DNA from: Halobacillus massiliensis
GTDB taxonomy: Bacteria; Bacillota; Bacilli; Bacillales; Halobacillaceae
NCBI RefSeq assembly: GCF_900166625.1
Contig: NZ_LT800499.1
Location: 407,197-448,055 of the forward strand
DNA: 40,859 nt
Reading direction: 5' to 3'
Every line of letters begins with the position of its first letter. The stretch's first letter is position 1. The position numbers were made by a program, and so were the translations under genes. Positions 16,151 to 24,991 of this stretch are shown one piece after another. The notes under the pieces were generated by a model. That model saw only the letters and a program-made list of their open reading frames with translations, did no database searches and was not told the origin of the DNA.

Positions 16151-19100
16151 GAAAGTACTCGTCATCGGTTCAGGACCAATTGTTATCGGGCAGGCAGCTG
16201 AATTTGACTACTCAGGAACACAAGGCTGCCTGGCTTTAAAGGAAGACGGTCACGAAGTCGTACTCGTTAATAATAATCCAGCAACGATAATGACAGATAC
16301 AGAAGTAGCCGACACCGTCTACTGTGAACCACTGACTGTGAAAAGTATAGAAGCTATTATTCAAAAAGAACAGCCTGAAGCTGTGCTCGCAGGGCTGGGC
16401 GGACAGACAGGCTTAAATTTAGCGGTTGAAATGAATAAACATGGAATCTTTGAAAAATACAATCTTGAACTTCTCGGCACTAGTGTTGCTTCCATTCAGC
16501 AGGGAGAAGACCGCGAACTGTTCCGTGAGCTGATGCATGAGCTAGGGCAGGATGTTCCTGAAAGCCGAGTAATAGCAAGTGTAGAGGAAGCTGTACAATT
16601 TACGGAGGATTTCGGCTTTCCAATCATCAGCCGTCCAGCATATACCTTAGGAGGCCGTGGTGGCGGGATTACCGATAATCTTGAAGAAATGAAGGACCTG
16701 GTCCATAACGGTTTAAAAGCCAGTCCGATCGGTCAGGTTATTATAGAAAAAAGTATTGCCGGCTTTAAAGAGGTCGAATATGAAGTAATGCGTGATGCGA
16801 AAGGTACGTGTATCAGTGTCTGTAATATGGAAAACTTTGATCCCGTCGGGGTGCACACCGGAGATTCTATCGTAGCTGCTCCGTCCCAGACGCTTACAGA
16901 TCAGGAATATCAAATGCTGCGTACCGCTGCCTTTAAAATAATTTCAGCTCTCGAAGTCATTGGAGGCTGTAATGTTCAGTTTGCATTGGATCCTTATAGC
17001 AAGAAATACTACGTCATTGAGGTCAATCCCCGGGTAAGCCGCTCATCAGCTCTTGCCTCAAAGGCGACAGGTTATCCTATTGCAAAAATGGCAACAAAGC
17101 TGGCGCTTGGCTACTCGCTCGATGAGCTGATTAACCCATTAACTGGTACAACATACGCAAGCTTTGAACCTGCTTTAGACTATGTGGTAGTTAAATTCCC
17201 GCGCTGGCCTTTTGATAAGTTTTCAAAAGCCGATCGTAAGCTTGGCACAAAAATGAAGGCGACAGGTGAGGTTATGGCTATCGACCGGACACTGGAGGGG
17301 GCTTTTCAAAAAGCAGTATCCTCCCTGGACCAGTCGATACCAGAGCTTAACGAGGAAGAGCTTTATGATCATCTCACTAAACCTACAGATTTACGCTATT
17401 TCGCGATTCAGGATCTCTTAAGAAAAGGGAAGACGATTGAAGAAATTCATCAAGTGACAGGCATCGATTTATTTTACTTGCAAACGGTCAAACACCTGAT
17501 TGATACGGAAAATAAGCTTAAGCAAAGCGAGCTGGACAACGATCTAATAAAACAGGCGAAAATCTATGGATTCACAGATGAGCAAATTGCCAGCCACAGC
17601 GGGGTAACATCACATCATATAAAGAAAACGCGAGAAGAGTACGGCATCAAGCCTGGCTATAAAATGGTAGACACATGTGCCGCTGAATTTGAAGCAGCCA
17701 CCAATTATGTGTACACCACTTATGCAGGGAACAATGAAATACAGCCGCTGACAGGGAATAAAAAAGCATTAATTGTAGGTTCAGGTCCGATTAGAATCGG
17801 TCAGGGTGTCGAATTTGATTATAGTGCCGTAAAAGCCATTGAAAGCCTGAAAAAACTAGGCTGGACGACAATTATGATTAACAATAACCCGGAAACCGTC
17901 AGCACGGATTATACAACAGCAGATCGGCTATATTTTGATCCAATTAACAAAGAAGTCATTCAATCGATTGTCGAGCATGAAAACGTGGATCTCGTATTTA
18001 CACAGTTTGGCGGCCAGACAGCGATTAACATTGCAGAAGAGCTTGAAAATGCAGGGATACCTTTGGCCGGCGTAAGTGTAGATACTATCGCTCAGCTTGA
18101 GGACCGAGAGCAATTTTACACGATGCTGAAGGAACTTGATATTCCGCACATCCCAGGTTCTACATGTCACAGTATGGAAGAGGCCTTAGAAGCGGCAGCC
18201 TCTTATTCATACCCGCTGCTCTGCCGTCCATCTTACGTCATTGGCGGCCAGGGCATGTTCAAGGTAAACAGCGAAAAAGAGCTGGAGGAAGCCTTAAAAG
18301 AAACGGAAGCTCACCATTATCCGATCGTACTGGATCAGTTTATGACAGGAAAAGAAGCAGAGGTCGATCTTGCAGCAGATGGAGAGCATGTTTATATTCC
18401 CGAAATTATGGAGCATGTAGAGCCTGCCGGTATTCACTCAGGAGACAGTATGGCCGTATTCCCATCACAGAATTTGTCGCCAGAGGTAAAAGAAACACTC
18501 GTTCAATACGCCAAACGTATCGTTCAAAAGGTGAAATACAAAGGGATGATGAATATTCAATTCCTGCTTACTGATAATGAAATTTATGTACTGGAGGTTA
18601 ACCCACGTGCGAGCCGTACAGTACCTATTATTAGTAAAGTATCGGAAGTCTCCATGATCGACCTTGCCGTAAAAGGCTTAACCGACGATCCTAAATTAAA
18701 CCTTAAAGAGATAAAGCAGCCGGAATTCGGAATGATTGCCGTCAAATATCCCCTGTTTTCTTCTCACGCGCTTCCTGAACTGGACCATAAGCTGGGGGCT
18801 AATATGCTATCTACAGGAGAAGGCATGTGCTTAGGCCAAACGGTAACAGAAGCAATGGCTAAAGTGTTTGAACACCTGCCAAGTCCATTTGAGAATGAAG
18901 AAGTCTGTTTAATCGAAACATCTAAGCTTGTAAAAGGAAAGTCGAGCGACCTTAAATTTTCGGATTGGATTCAATCGGAAGAAGCTCAAGTTTATATGAA
19001 TGATCAGAACACAAAGGAAGCGGCTGAAAAGAGAATACAGGCATTAAAGAGCGGCATTACCGTATTCAGTCAAGCTGATACCTTTAACGCTTATATAGAT

Positions 19101-19169
19101 TCACTCAGTGGGGACCCTTATCAGCCAGCCCCGCTGCCAGGAAGTTTAAAAAAAGAGGAGTGCGTATAA
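16143..19169 (+). CDS. carB: Carbamoyl-phosphate synthase large subunit, arginine-specific
   Basis: At 1008 residues it shows the expected tandem architecture: two homologous ATP-grasp halves, the first starting KKVLVIGSGPIVIGQAAEFDYSG and the second (about residue 540) KALIVGSGPIRIGQGVEFDYS. A helical oligomerisation region lies between them. The C-terminal allosteric domain is shortened compared with pyrimidine-type PyrAB (about 1070), which fits arginine-specific CarB that is not controlled by UMP/PRPP. It makes carbamoyl phosphate for the adjacent argF. It starts within carA and ends one base before the argF ATG. Confidence 0.96.
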   Translation: MSKKVLVIGSGPIVIGQAAEFDYSGTQGCLALKEDGHEVVLVNNNPATIMTDTEVADTVYCEPLTVKSIEAIIQKEQPEAVLAGLGGQTGLNLAVEMNKHGIFEKYNLELLGTSVASIQQGEDRELFRELMHELGQDVPESRVIASVEEAVQFTEDFGFPIISRPAYTLGGRGGGITDNLEEMKDLVHNGLKASPIGQVIIEKSIAGFKEVEYEVMRDAKGTCISVCNMENFDPVGVHTGDSIVAAPSQTLTDQEYQMLRTAAFKIISALEVIGGCNVQFALDPYSKKYYVIEVNPRVSRSSALASKATGYPIAKMATKLALGYSLDELINPLTGTTYASFEPALDYVVVKFPRWPFDKFSKADRKLGTKMKATGEVMAIDRTLEGAFQKAVSSLDQSIPELNEEELYDHLTKPTDLRYFAIQDLLRKGKTIEEIHQVTGIDLFYLQTVKHLIDTENKLKQSELDNDLIKQAKIYGFTDEQIASHSGVTSHHIKKTREEYGIKPGYKMVDTCAAEFEAATNYVYTTYAGNNEIQPLTGNKKALIVGSGPIRIGQGVEFDYSAVKAIESLKKLGWTTIMINNNPETVSTDYTTADRLYFDPINKEVIQSIVEHENVDLVFTQFGGQTAINIAEELENAGIPLAGVSVDTIAQLEDREQFYTMLKELDIPHIPGSTCHSMEEALEAAASYSYPLLCRPSYVIGGQGMFKVNSEKELEEALKETEAHHYPIVLDQFMTGKEAEVDLAADGEHVYIPEIMEHVEPAGIHSGDSMAVFPSQNLSPEVKETLVQYAKRIVQKVKYKGMMNIQFLLTDNEIYVLEVNPRASRTVPIISKVSEVSMIDLAVKGLTDDPKLNLKEIKQPEFGMIAVKYPLFSSHALPELDHKLGANMLSTGEGMCLGQTVTEAMAKVFEHLPSPFENEEVCLIETSKLVKGKSSDLKFSDWIQSEEAQVYMNDQNTKEAAEKRIQALKSGITVFSQADTFNAYIDSLSGDPYQPAPLPGSLKKEECV

Positions 19170-19170
19170 T

Positions 19171-20118
19171 ATGAAGCTGATGGAAGAAATTCTCACACGC
19201 CCCCAAACCTTAAAAGGGCGTAATGTCTTGACATGGCTTGATTTTTCACAAGAGGAAGTTTCGCAAATTCTGGCCAACACACAGAACTTGAAAGCAAACC
19301 CTCATAACAGCATGCTAAATGGAAAAACACTCGGCATGATTTTTGAAAAGTCCTCGACCCGTACTCGTGTCTCCTTCGAAGTAGGCATGACACAGATGGG
19401 AGGCCATGCTGTATTTTTAAACCCACGTGATATTCAGGTGGGAAGAGGGGAAACCATTGTAGATACCGCTAAGGTCTTATCCAGATATGTGGATGCCCTT
19501 ATGTATCGTACAACTTCTAATAAAAAGCTGACAGAACTGGCAGAGCATGCGACGGTTCCGGTCATTAATGGGTTATGCGATAAATATCATCCATGTCAGG
19601 CGCTCGCTGATATTTTCACTATCCTTGAATTAAAGGGAAGCTTAGCAGGAGTGAAAGTCGTTTACCTGGGAGATGGCAACAATGTCGCACATTCACTAAT
19701 GATTTTATCTGCCATGATGGGCATGGAAGTTGTCGTGTCAGCCCCTAAAGGATTTGAGCCGGATCCAGAGATCGTTAAGAAGGCGGAAGAAGCAGCCAAA
19801 AAGAACAAGGGATCTGTAAAAATCGAAAATGACCCCGTTGCTGCTGTTCAGGATGCGGACATTGTTTATACGGATGTATGGGCAAGCATGGGGCAGGAGG
19901 AAGAAGCTGAGGAGCGCCATAAAGCGCTAAATGGCTATCAGGTCAATGACGAGCTGCTGAAACATGCAAAGGAAGATGTCCACTTTATGCACTGCCTTCC
20001 TGCTCATAGAGGGGAAGAAGTGACAGCCTCTGTAATTGATGGTCCGAAATCTGTCGTATTTGATCAGGCGGAAAATCGTCTGCACGTACAAAAAGCGATT
20101 TTGCTTTCAGTCATTTAA
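19171..20118 (+). CDS. argF: Ornithine carbamoyltransferase ArgF
   Basis: The 315-residue enzyme joins carbamoyl phosphate and ornithine to give citrulline. The carbamoyl-phosphate loop SSTRTR (61-66), HPCQALAD, the ornithine-side DVWASMGQE and the catalytic FMHCLPAHRGEEV are all present. The ATG follows GAGGAGTG and lies one base past the carB stop. A G/C-rich terminator follows. The final steps (argG, argH) are not in the window. Confidence 0.97.
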   Translation: MKLMEEILTRPQTLKGRNVLTWLDFSQEEVSQILANTQNLKANPHNSMLNGKTLGMIFEKSSTRTRVSFEVGMTQMGGHAVFLNPRDIQVGRGETIVDTAKVLSRYVDALMYRTTSNKKLTELAEHATVPVINGLCDKYHPCQALADIFTILELKGSLAGVKVVYLGDGNNVAHSLMILSAMMGMEVVVSAPKGFEPDPEIVKKAEEAAKKNKGSVKIENDPVAAVQDADIVYTDVWASMGQEEEAEERHKALNGYQVNDELLKHAKEDVHFMHCLPAHRGEEVTASVIDGPKSVVFDQAENRLHVQKAILLSVI

Positions 20119-20124
20119 TGAATG

Positions 20125-20154
20125 AACCCCCTGCCGGTTTCCGGTGGGGGTTTT
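20125..20154 (+). terminator. Intrinsic terminator after argF
   Basis: AACCCCC-TGCCGG pairs with CCGGTGGGGGTT (one bulge) around TTT, followed by TTTT. Confidence 0.85.
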
Positions 20155-20175
20155 CGTATTTTATCTTATCTGTCT

Positions 20176-20330
20176 GTTCCGTTTATCAAGTATGGATAAA
20201 AGCGGCTGGGGAAATGACTCGCTTTCCACGGGGAGCTGGTGAGCCAGCTCGTTGCACCCTCGGATCACGGCCCGGACACTATCTCCCAGTAGGAGTCCTG
20301 CCATTTCCCAGGTTTAAAAAGGTAAAGACG
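20176..20330 (+). repeat. Dispersed hairpin repeat, type B, tandem copy 1 (cluster 2)
   Basis: It begins GTTCCGTTTA and carries GGCTGGGGAAATGACTCGC and the arm GCCATTTCCCAGG. It abuts the next copy through the shared boundary GGTAAAGACGGTTCCGTTTA. Confidence 0.85.
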
Positions 20331-20482
20331 GTTCCGTTTACTGTAGAAAGAGGAACGAGGCTGGGAAATAGCTCGCTTTCCGTGGGGAGCTGGTGAGCCA
20401 GCTCGTTGCACTCGCGGATCACGCCCTGCCACTATCTTCTAGTAGGATCCTTCCATTCCCATGTTTAGAAGGGGTAAAGACG
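20331..20482 (+). repeat. Dispersed hairpin repeat, type B, tandem copy 2 (cluster 2)
   Basis: The 152-bp unit repeats in direct orientation. GAGGCTGGGAAATAGCTCGC and the GAGCTGGTGAGCCAGCTCG core match copy 1 closely. The right arm has decayed (CCATTCCCATG). Confidence 0.85.
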
Positions 20483-20645
20483 GTTCCGTTTATTGTAAAA
20501 AGAGAAAAGCGGCTGGGAAATAGCTCGCTTTCCGCGGGGAGCCGATGAGCTAGCTCGTTACACTCGCGGATCTCATCTTGGCTCTTCTCCCTGCAGGAGT
20601 CTCGCCATTTCCCAGCCTCTTTAAATTTAATGGGGAAAACGGAAC
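20483..20645 (+). repeat. Dispersed hairpin repeat, type B, tandem copy 3 (cluster 2)
   Basis: It begins GTTCCGTTTA and ends AAAACGGAAC. The outer arms are GGCTGGGAAAT and ATTTCCCAGCC. The inner stem reads GATGAG/CTCATC where the sister copies have GGTGAG/CTCACC, a paired change. Confidence 0.9.
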
Positions 20646-20695
20646 GCTGTAATCTCAGTAAGCTCTCTAATGGGAACGATCCTATCTTCTTAAAT

Positions 20696-20856
20696 GTTCC
20701 GTTACTCCAAAAAACGTAAAGGGCCGGGGGAAACGGCGAGACTCCTATGGGAGGATAGAACAGGGTGAGATTAAAAGCCCGAGGAAGCTCACCGTTCGCC
20801 TATGGAAAGCGAGTTGTTTCCCCAGGCCCGATTCTCTCTCCTAAGGTAATCGGAAC
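20696..20856 (-). repeat. Dispersed hairpin repeat, type A (cluster 2, inverted)
   Basis: It is bounded by GTTCCGTTA and TAATCGGAAC. Read on the minus strand it matches the A copies at 7486 and 36751, including the AGCTTCCTCGGGCTTTTA segment. The 50-bp spacer to the B copy shares sequence with the cluster 3 spacer. Confidence 0.9.
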
Positions 20857-20872
20857 CATTCTTTTAAGTACG

Positions 20873-20910
20873 GTTCCGGTTACTCACCTTTGGGAAATAA
20901 GCTCCTGCCA
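20873..20910 (+). repeat. Truncated repeat remnant next to nhaC
   Basis: GTTCCGGTTA followed by TTTGGGAAATA(A)GCTC resembles the start of a B repeat that decays into the 3' end of the antiporter gene. Confidence 0.45.
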
Positions 20911-20922
20911 ATGGATGGATTC

Positions 20923-22335
20923 CTAGCCAAAGAACGAGAGGATCAGATATCCTGCCGCTGCCACACCTGCCGCAATCAATGCCGGACGCAGCTTGAACTT
21001 TGCATATTCGATTGTGTTCAAATCCAAAATCCCTGCAGACGTATTTGTATCATCACTGAGCGGGGAAGAAAAAGCTCCAAACGTTCCGCTCGCAAAAACG
21101 GCACCAATTGTAACAGGAATAGAACTCCCAGCTGTAACAGCTATAGAAAGGGCAATAGGCATCAGGATCCCCCACGTGCCCCAGGCCGAACCGATAAAGT
21201 AAGACAGACCACAGCCCACTACAAAAATTACAACCGCAACAAAGCTGGCTGGAATCCAGTTGAATGACTGAGAGATCGTACCCGCAAAATCGAGGGCTTC
21301 TGTTCCTTTACTTAATCCCCAGACCATTGCAAGAAGAAGGATAACAGCCATCATATCATTTCCACCATCGATTAAGCCGTCCATCATCTTTTTCAAGTGT
21401 TCTTTTTTGAATTTTAAAAAGACAACAAGCCAGACTATGGTGACGACAACAGACAGCACCATGGCATCAAGGACGCCATCATTAATAAGGGCACCAAAAC
21501 CACTTTTGCCGCTTTCCACTCCTATCGCATACATAAAAATGAAAGTGAGGGCAATTACGCTGATGAGAGGAGCGATTAAGTTCCACGGCTTAGCCGGGAG
21601 ATCCTTCATAACAGCAGGGTGGCAGTCTTCCCAGCGATCATCTTCCTCTTCTTGTTTATTTTCACCCGTCTTCGGTTTATCGTTAGCTTTCTTTTTGCTT
21701 CGGTGAAAAAAGCTGAGATAAAAACCTAGAATCAGCATGGCGAAAGCAAAAAAATTAAACGGAATGCTCTGCAGGAAAAGCGAATAGGAATCTCCAGACA
21801 TATTCGCCTGCTCAAGCGACAGGTCGATAACAGAAGTCATATACCCGACAAATGCTGTAGCTACCGGAATCAGCACTACAAGCGGTGTAGCCGTCGTTTC
21901 TATGACGAAGGCCAGTTCCTGTTTTGACATCGGAATTTTCCGCCGCATAGCTTTCATAACAGGGGCTATCGTAACAATACGAAAGCTTGGGGCCGCAAAA
22001 GTACCAACAGAGGAAAGCCATGTCAGCATAAAAGCACCGCGCTTATTATTAATCCGTTCTGTCGCTGCCTGAACAAATCCTTTAATGCCTCCGGCCATTC
22101 GAATAAGGCCAATCAGGGCGGAGAAAGCGTATAAAAACATAATAATTTTTAAGTTGGCTTCATCCGACAAGCCTTCCATTATAAATTGTACCGTTTGAAG
22201 CATGCCATTCAGCCAATGGGGTTCTACTAAATAACCCGAAACCACCACGCCCAACAGCAGGCTCGGAATTACCTGCTTCGTCCAAACGGCTGCTATTATG
22301 ACAAAAACAAAGGGAAGTACCGACAACCATTCCAT
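20923..22335 (-). CDS. NhaC-family Na+/H+ antiporter
   Basis: This 470-residue polytopic membrane protein has about 11-12 hydrophobic segments and a charged cytoplasmic loop (residues about 215-245, Lys/Asp/Glu-rich). The conserved core segments FIGSAWGTWGILMPIA and FGAFSSPLSDDTNTSAG are those of the NhaC superfamily. Members exchange Na+ for H+ or, in MleN-like proteins, couple to carboxylates, so the exact substrate pair is open. Na+ extrusion fits a salt-adapted host. AGAGGTGG precedes the ATG. It follows the VOC gene on the same strand, with an 88-bp gap that holds a stem-loop. Confidence 0.85.
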   Translation of the reverse strand: MEWLSVLPFVFVIIAAVWTKQVIPSLLLGVVVSGYLVEPHWLNGMLQTVQFIMEGLSDEANLKIIMFLYAFSALIGLIRMAGGIKGFVQAATERINNKRGAFMLTWLSSVGTFAAPSFRIVTIAPVMKAMRRKIPMSKQELAFVIETTATPLVVLIPVATAFVGYMTSVIDLSLEQANMSGDSYSLFLQSIPFNFFAFAMLILGFYLSFFHRSKKKANDKPKTGENKQEEEDDRWEDCHPAVMKDLPAKPWNLIAPLISVIALTFIFMYAIGVESGKSGFGALINDGVLDAMVLSVVVTIVWLVVFLKFKKEHLKKMMDGLIDGGNDMMAVILLLAMVWGLSKGTEALDFAGTISQSFNWIPASFVAVVIFVVGCGLSYFIGSAWGTWGILMPIALSIAVTAGSSIPVTIGAVFASGTFGAFSSPLSDDTNTSAGILDLNTIEYAKFKLRPALIAAGVAAAGYLILSFFG

Positions 22336-22353
22336 ACAGCCACCTCTTTACAC

Positions 22354-22375
22354 AGCTAACTTATCTTCGTTAGCT
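22354..22375 (-). other. Stem-loop in the antiporter leader
   Basis: AGCTAAC and GTTAGCT (7 bp, perfect) enclose an 8-base loop just upstream of the nhaC ribosome site. No T-run follows on either strand, so it is not a standard terminator. It may affect translation or mRNA stability. Confidence 0.4.
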
Positions 22376-22423
22376 TTAGTGAAGAAGGGGCTGACTATGC
22401 ATATAAACCAAAATTAAGTTGAT

Positions 22424-22846
22424 TTACTTTTCAATTGGGTAATCACAATATTCAATAATTGTGCCTTCTGTATCGGCCGGATTCAAATAAATAAGCCGCC
22501 TTCCGTGTTTGTTCGTCCGGCGAGTTTCTTCCATCACCCGGATTCCCTGTTTCTTTAACTCCAATAAAGCTTCTTCAAGATCATCTACGCGATAAGCGAT
22601 ATGGTGGACACCTTTTCCTTTTTGTTTAATAAACCGGGCAATTGGGGATGTCGTATTATTGGTCGGACAGAGCAGCTCGGTGCGCTCTCCTTTTATATCC
22701 ATAATGGCGATTTCACTTTCAACGCCTTTCGCTTCACTGCGATAACGGTCGATGAGCTCGGCGCCCAGTACATTTTTGTAAAAACCAATGGCATCTTCAA
22801 TTCGGCGGACAGCTACTCCTATATGATCTAAAGTTTTTTCCATCAT
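22424..22846 (-). CDS. VOC-fold protein, methylmalonyl-CoA epimerase-like
   Basis: The 140-residue protein has the paired beta-alpha-beta-beta-beta modules of the vicinal oxygen chelate fold. Likely metal ligands are His in DHIGVAV, His in VHHIAYRV and Glu in GTIIEYCD. The order and spacing resemble methylmalonyl-CoA epimerase more than glyoxalase I. No mutase gene is nearby, so the reaction remains unproven. The start is the first of two adjacent ATGs (22846), behind TAGGAGC. It is divergent from the KdgR-like gene. Confidence 0.75.
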   Translation of the reverse strand: MMEKTLDHIGVAVRRIEDAIGFYKNVLGAELIDRYRSEAKGVESEIAIMDIKGERTELLCPTNNTTSPIARFIKQKGKGVHHIAYRVDDLEEALLELKKQGIRVMEETRRTNKHGRRLIYLNPADTEGTIIEYCDYPIEK

Positions 22847-22952
22847 TATCTGCTCCTAAAATTTTTAGTCTCATTTTAACATGAAGGATAAATTTTTTAT
22901 AAAAAAGGGGTTGTAAAACGCTTTCATAAGATATAAACTAAGAACTAATAAA

Positions 22953-22997
22953 ACTAAACCGATTTAGTAAACCGATTTAGTAATGAAAATGTATAAT
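22953..22997 (+). promoter_or_regulatory. kdgR promoter with two overlapping LacI-type operators
   Basis: ACTAAACCGATTTAGT (22953-22968) and AGTAAACCGATTTAGT (22966-22981) are near-palindromes with a central CG, typical of LacI-family sites, repeated with a 13-bp period. TATAAT lies at 22992-22997; no good -35 is seen, and the operators cover that region. This suggests autoregulation of the operon. Confidence 0.6.
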
Positions 22998-23011
22998 GTG
23001 AGGTTTTTCCT

Positions 23012-24034
23012 ATGAAATCAGTGACAATGGCCGATGTTGCCAAACGGGCCAACGTATCAAAAAGCACGGTGTCACAGTATTTAAATAAAAGATATGACTA
23101 TATGGGCGAAAAGACAAAGGAAAGAATTAAAGAAGCCATTGAGGAACTGGGGTACCAGCCGAATATTGTAGCCCGCAGTTTAAAACAGAAGTCCACAAAA
23201 ACAATCGGTGTGATTGTAGCTAACATTCTCCACAATTTTTCTACAGAAGTGAGCCGGGCGATTGAAGATGTCTGTCACTCTTCTGACTTTCATACGATTA
23301 TTTGCAACGCGGACGATGATCCGGCAAAAGAGAAAAAGTACATTGAAATGCTGAGAGCCAAACAGGTAGACGGCTTGATCATTTTTCCAACAGGCAATAA
23401 CCGGGAGCTTTACAGGAAGATGCTAAAGGAAGACTATCCGGTCGTCTTTATCGACAGACCTGTTCCCGACATACCCGTTTCATCTGTAATGCTTAATAAT
23501 GAAAAAGCTTCACAGCTTGCAGTCAATCATTTAATGGAAAATGGCCACAAGCGTATCGCTATGATTACTGCCTCTATTAAAGATAATGTCACACCAAGGT
23601 TTGAAAGAATAGAAGGCTATAAAAAAGCTCTTCTCGCGAACGACATTCCAATTCGAGAAGATTTGATCGTAAGTATTCAGCCGGAGCAGATTGAGGAAGC
23701 TCTGAATGAAATGTTTCAAAGTAATCCGCCGGAGGCTGTAATTGCCGGAAATGATTTTATATTAAAGGAAATTCTAAAGTTTGCTAAACATCATAAAGTC
23801 AGGATTCCAAAAGATCTGTCCATCATCGGTATTGATGACGTGCCATATGCCAGTTTTTATACTCCGGCAATAACCGCAGTGGCACAGCCAACCTTTAAAA
23901 TGGGGAAAACCGCCGGGGAGCTGCTGCTGAATAAAATTCAAAAGAAACAATCAACCGATGATCGTCCGGACTTCAGATTTGAACCAACGTTAATGGTCCG
24001 TGATTCGGTCAAACAAGGAGGCCGCAGGAAATGA
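23012..24034 (+). CDS. kdgR: LacI-family transcriptional regulator, KdgR-like
   Basis: The 340-residue repressor has an N-terminal helix-turn-helix (VTMADVAKRANVSKSTVSQYL) and hinge (YQPNIVARSLKQKST), followed by a periplasmic-binding-protein-like effector domain (IGVIVANI, DGLIIFPTG, AVIAGND, IIGIDDVPYASFYTP). The sequence resembles Bacillus KdgR, which controls 2-keto-3-deoxygluconate use, and the next gene is a KDG-type kinase. GTGAGG precedes the ATG at 8 bp. Its stop overlaps the kinase start by ATGA. Two operator-like near-palindromes lie just upstream. Confidence 0.85.
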   Translation: MKSVTMADVAKRANVSKSTVSQYLNKRYDYMGEKTKERIKEAIEELGYQPNIVARSLKQKSTKTIGVIVANILHNFSTEVSRAIEDVCHSSDFHTIICNADDDPAKEKKYIEMLRAKQVDGLIIFPTGNNRELYRKMLKEDYPVVFIDRPVPDIPVSSVMLNNEKASQLAVNHLMENGHKRIAMITASIKDNVTPRFERIEGYKKALLANDIPIREDLIVSIQPEQIEEALNEMFQSNPPEAVIAGNDFILKEILKFAKHHKVRIPKDLSIIGIDDVPYASFYTPAITAVAQPTFKMGKTAGELLLNKIQKKQSTDDRPDFRFEPTLMVRDSVKQGGRRK

Positions 24035-24987
24035 AGTACGATGTTTTAACTATTGGAGACGCAATGATTACATTTAACCCGGTACAGACAGGACCGATGA
24101 GGTTTTCACCTTCTTTTGAGAGAAAAGCGGGAGGAGCCGAATTTAACTTTGCGATTGGCTGTGCACGCTTAGGCCTTAACACCGGATGGATCAGCCGGTT
24201 AGGGAACGATGAATTTGGAAAATTTATTCGCAATTTCGCCCGTGGGGAAGGAATTGATGTTTCCAATGTAGAGCTTGTAGACGGTTATCCGACATCTTTG
24301 AATTTTAAAGAAATTCGTGAAGATGGCAGCGGCAAAACGTTTTATTACCGCCAGAATTCCCCGACGAATGCATTAACAGAGCATACGTTAAACACAGAAG
24401 CCTTAAGGAATTGCCGAATTCTCCATATTAGTGGTGTTTTCGCAGCGATTGATCCGAAGAAAAACATACCACTGCTAAAAAGAGCCATTACAATTGCGAA
24501 GGACCATGGAGCTCAAATCTCTTTAGACCCTAATATCCGCTTGAAGCTTTGGACAAAGCAAGAAGCTAAAGCCGGTCTTAGTGAACTTCTTCCTTATGTT
24601 GATATTCTTCTGACAGGAGAAGAAGAAGCAGATCTTCTTTTTAACACCCATGAACCTAATCAGTTGATAGCGAACTGTAATCAGCTTGGCATTACGACAG
24701 TGGCTGTTAAAAAAGGTGAAAAAGGAGCGATCGTCCATAGCAATGGCCAATGGGCAGACCAGGAAGCTGTGTCGCCTGGAAAAGTAGTGGATACAGTAGG
24801 AGCCGGTGACGGATTTGATGCCGGATTTATATATGGGACGTTAAAAGGATGGACACTTGAACGCACTTTAAAATTTGCCAATATCATCGGCTCTATGGTT
24901 GTCAGTGTGTATGGCGATAACGAAGGGCTGCCTGAGCTTGATGATGTGCTTATGGAGCTTGGAGAAAAAGAATTGATTGAGAGGTGA
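24031..24987 (+). CDS. kdgK: PfkB-family sugar kinase, 2-keto-3-deoxygluconate kinase-like
   Basis: This 318-residue ribokinase-fold enzyme has the N-terminal GGAEFNFAIGCARLG substrate motif and the C-terminal PfkB signature DTVGAGDGFDAGF with the catalytic Asp. Similarity and the KdgR-like neighbour suggest phosphorylation of 2-keto-3-deoxygluconate or a related keto-sugar acid at C6. No KDPG aldolase gene is present; hexulose-phosphate enzymes follow instead, so the true substrate is open. AAGGAGG lies inside the upstream gene. The gap to the next gene is 4 bp. Confidence 0.8.
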   Translation: MKYDVLTIGDAMITFNPVQTGPMRFSPSFERKAGGAEFNFAIGCARLGLNTGWISRLGNDEFGKFIRNFARGEGIDVSNVELVDGYPTSLNFKEIREDGSGKTFYYRQNSPTNALTEHTLNTEALRNCRILHISGVFAAIDPKKNIPLLKRAITIAKDHGAQISLDPNIRLKLWTKQEAKAGLSELLPYVDILLTGEEEADLLFNTHEPNQLIANCNQLGITTVAVKKGEKGAIVHSNGQWADQEAVSPGKVVDTVGAGDGFDAGFIYGTLKGWTLERTLKFANIIGSMVVSVYGDNEGLPELDDVLMELGEKELIER

Positions 24988-24991
24988 TCAT

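Noticed and set aside
20118-20396. 92-codon ORF overlapping the argF stop
   Set aside because: It runs through the argF terminator and into repeat units, with no ribosome site; the amino acid sequence is the translated repeat.
22913-22926. cre site before the KdgR-like gene
   Set aside because: GTAAAACGCTTTCA fits the right part of the consensus but the TG at the left end is displaced by one base; kept only as a weak note.
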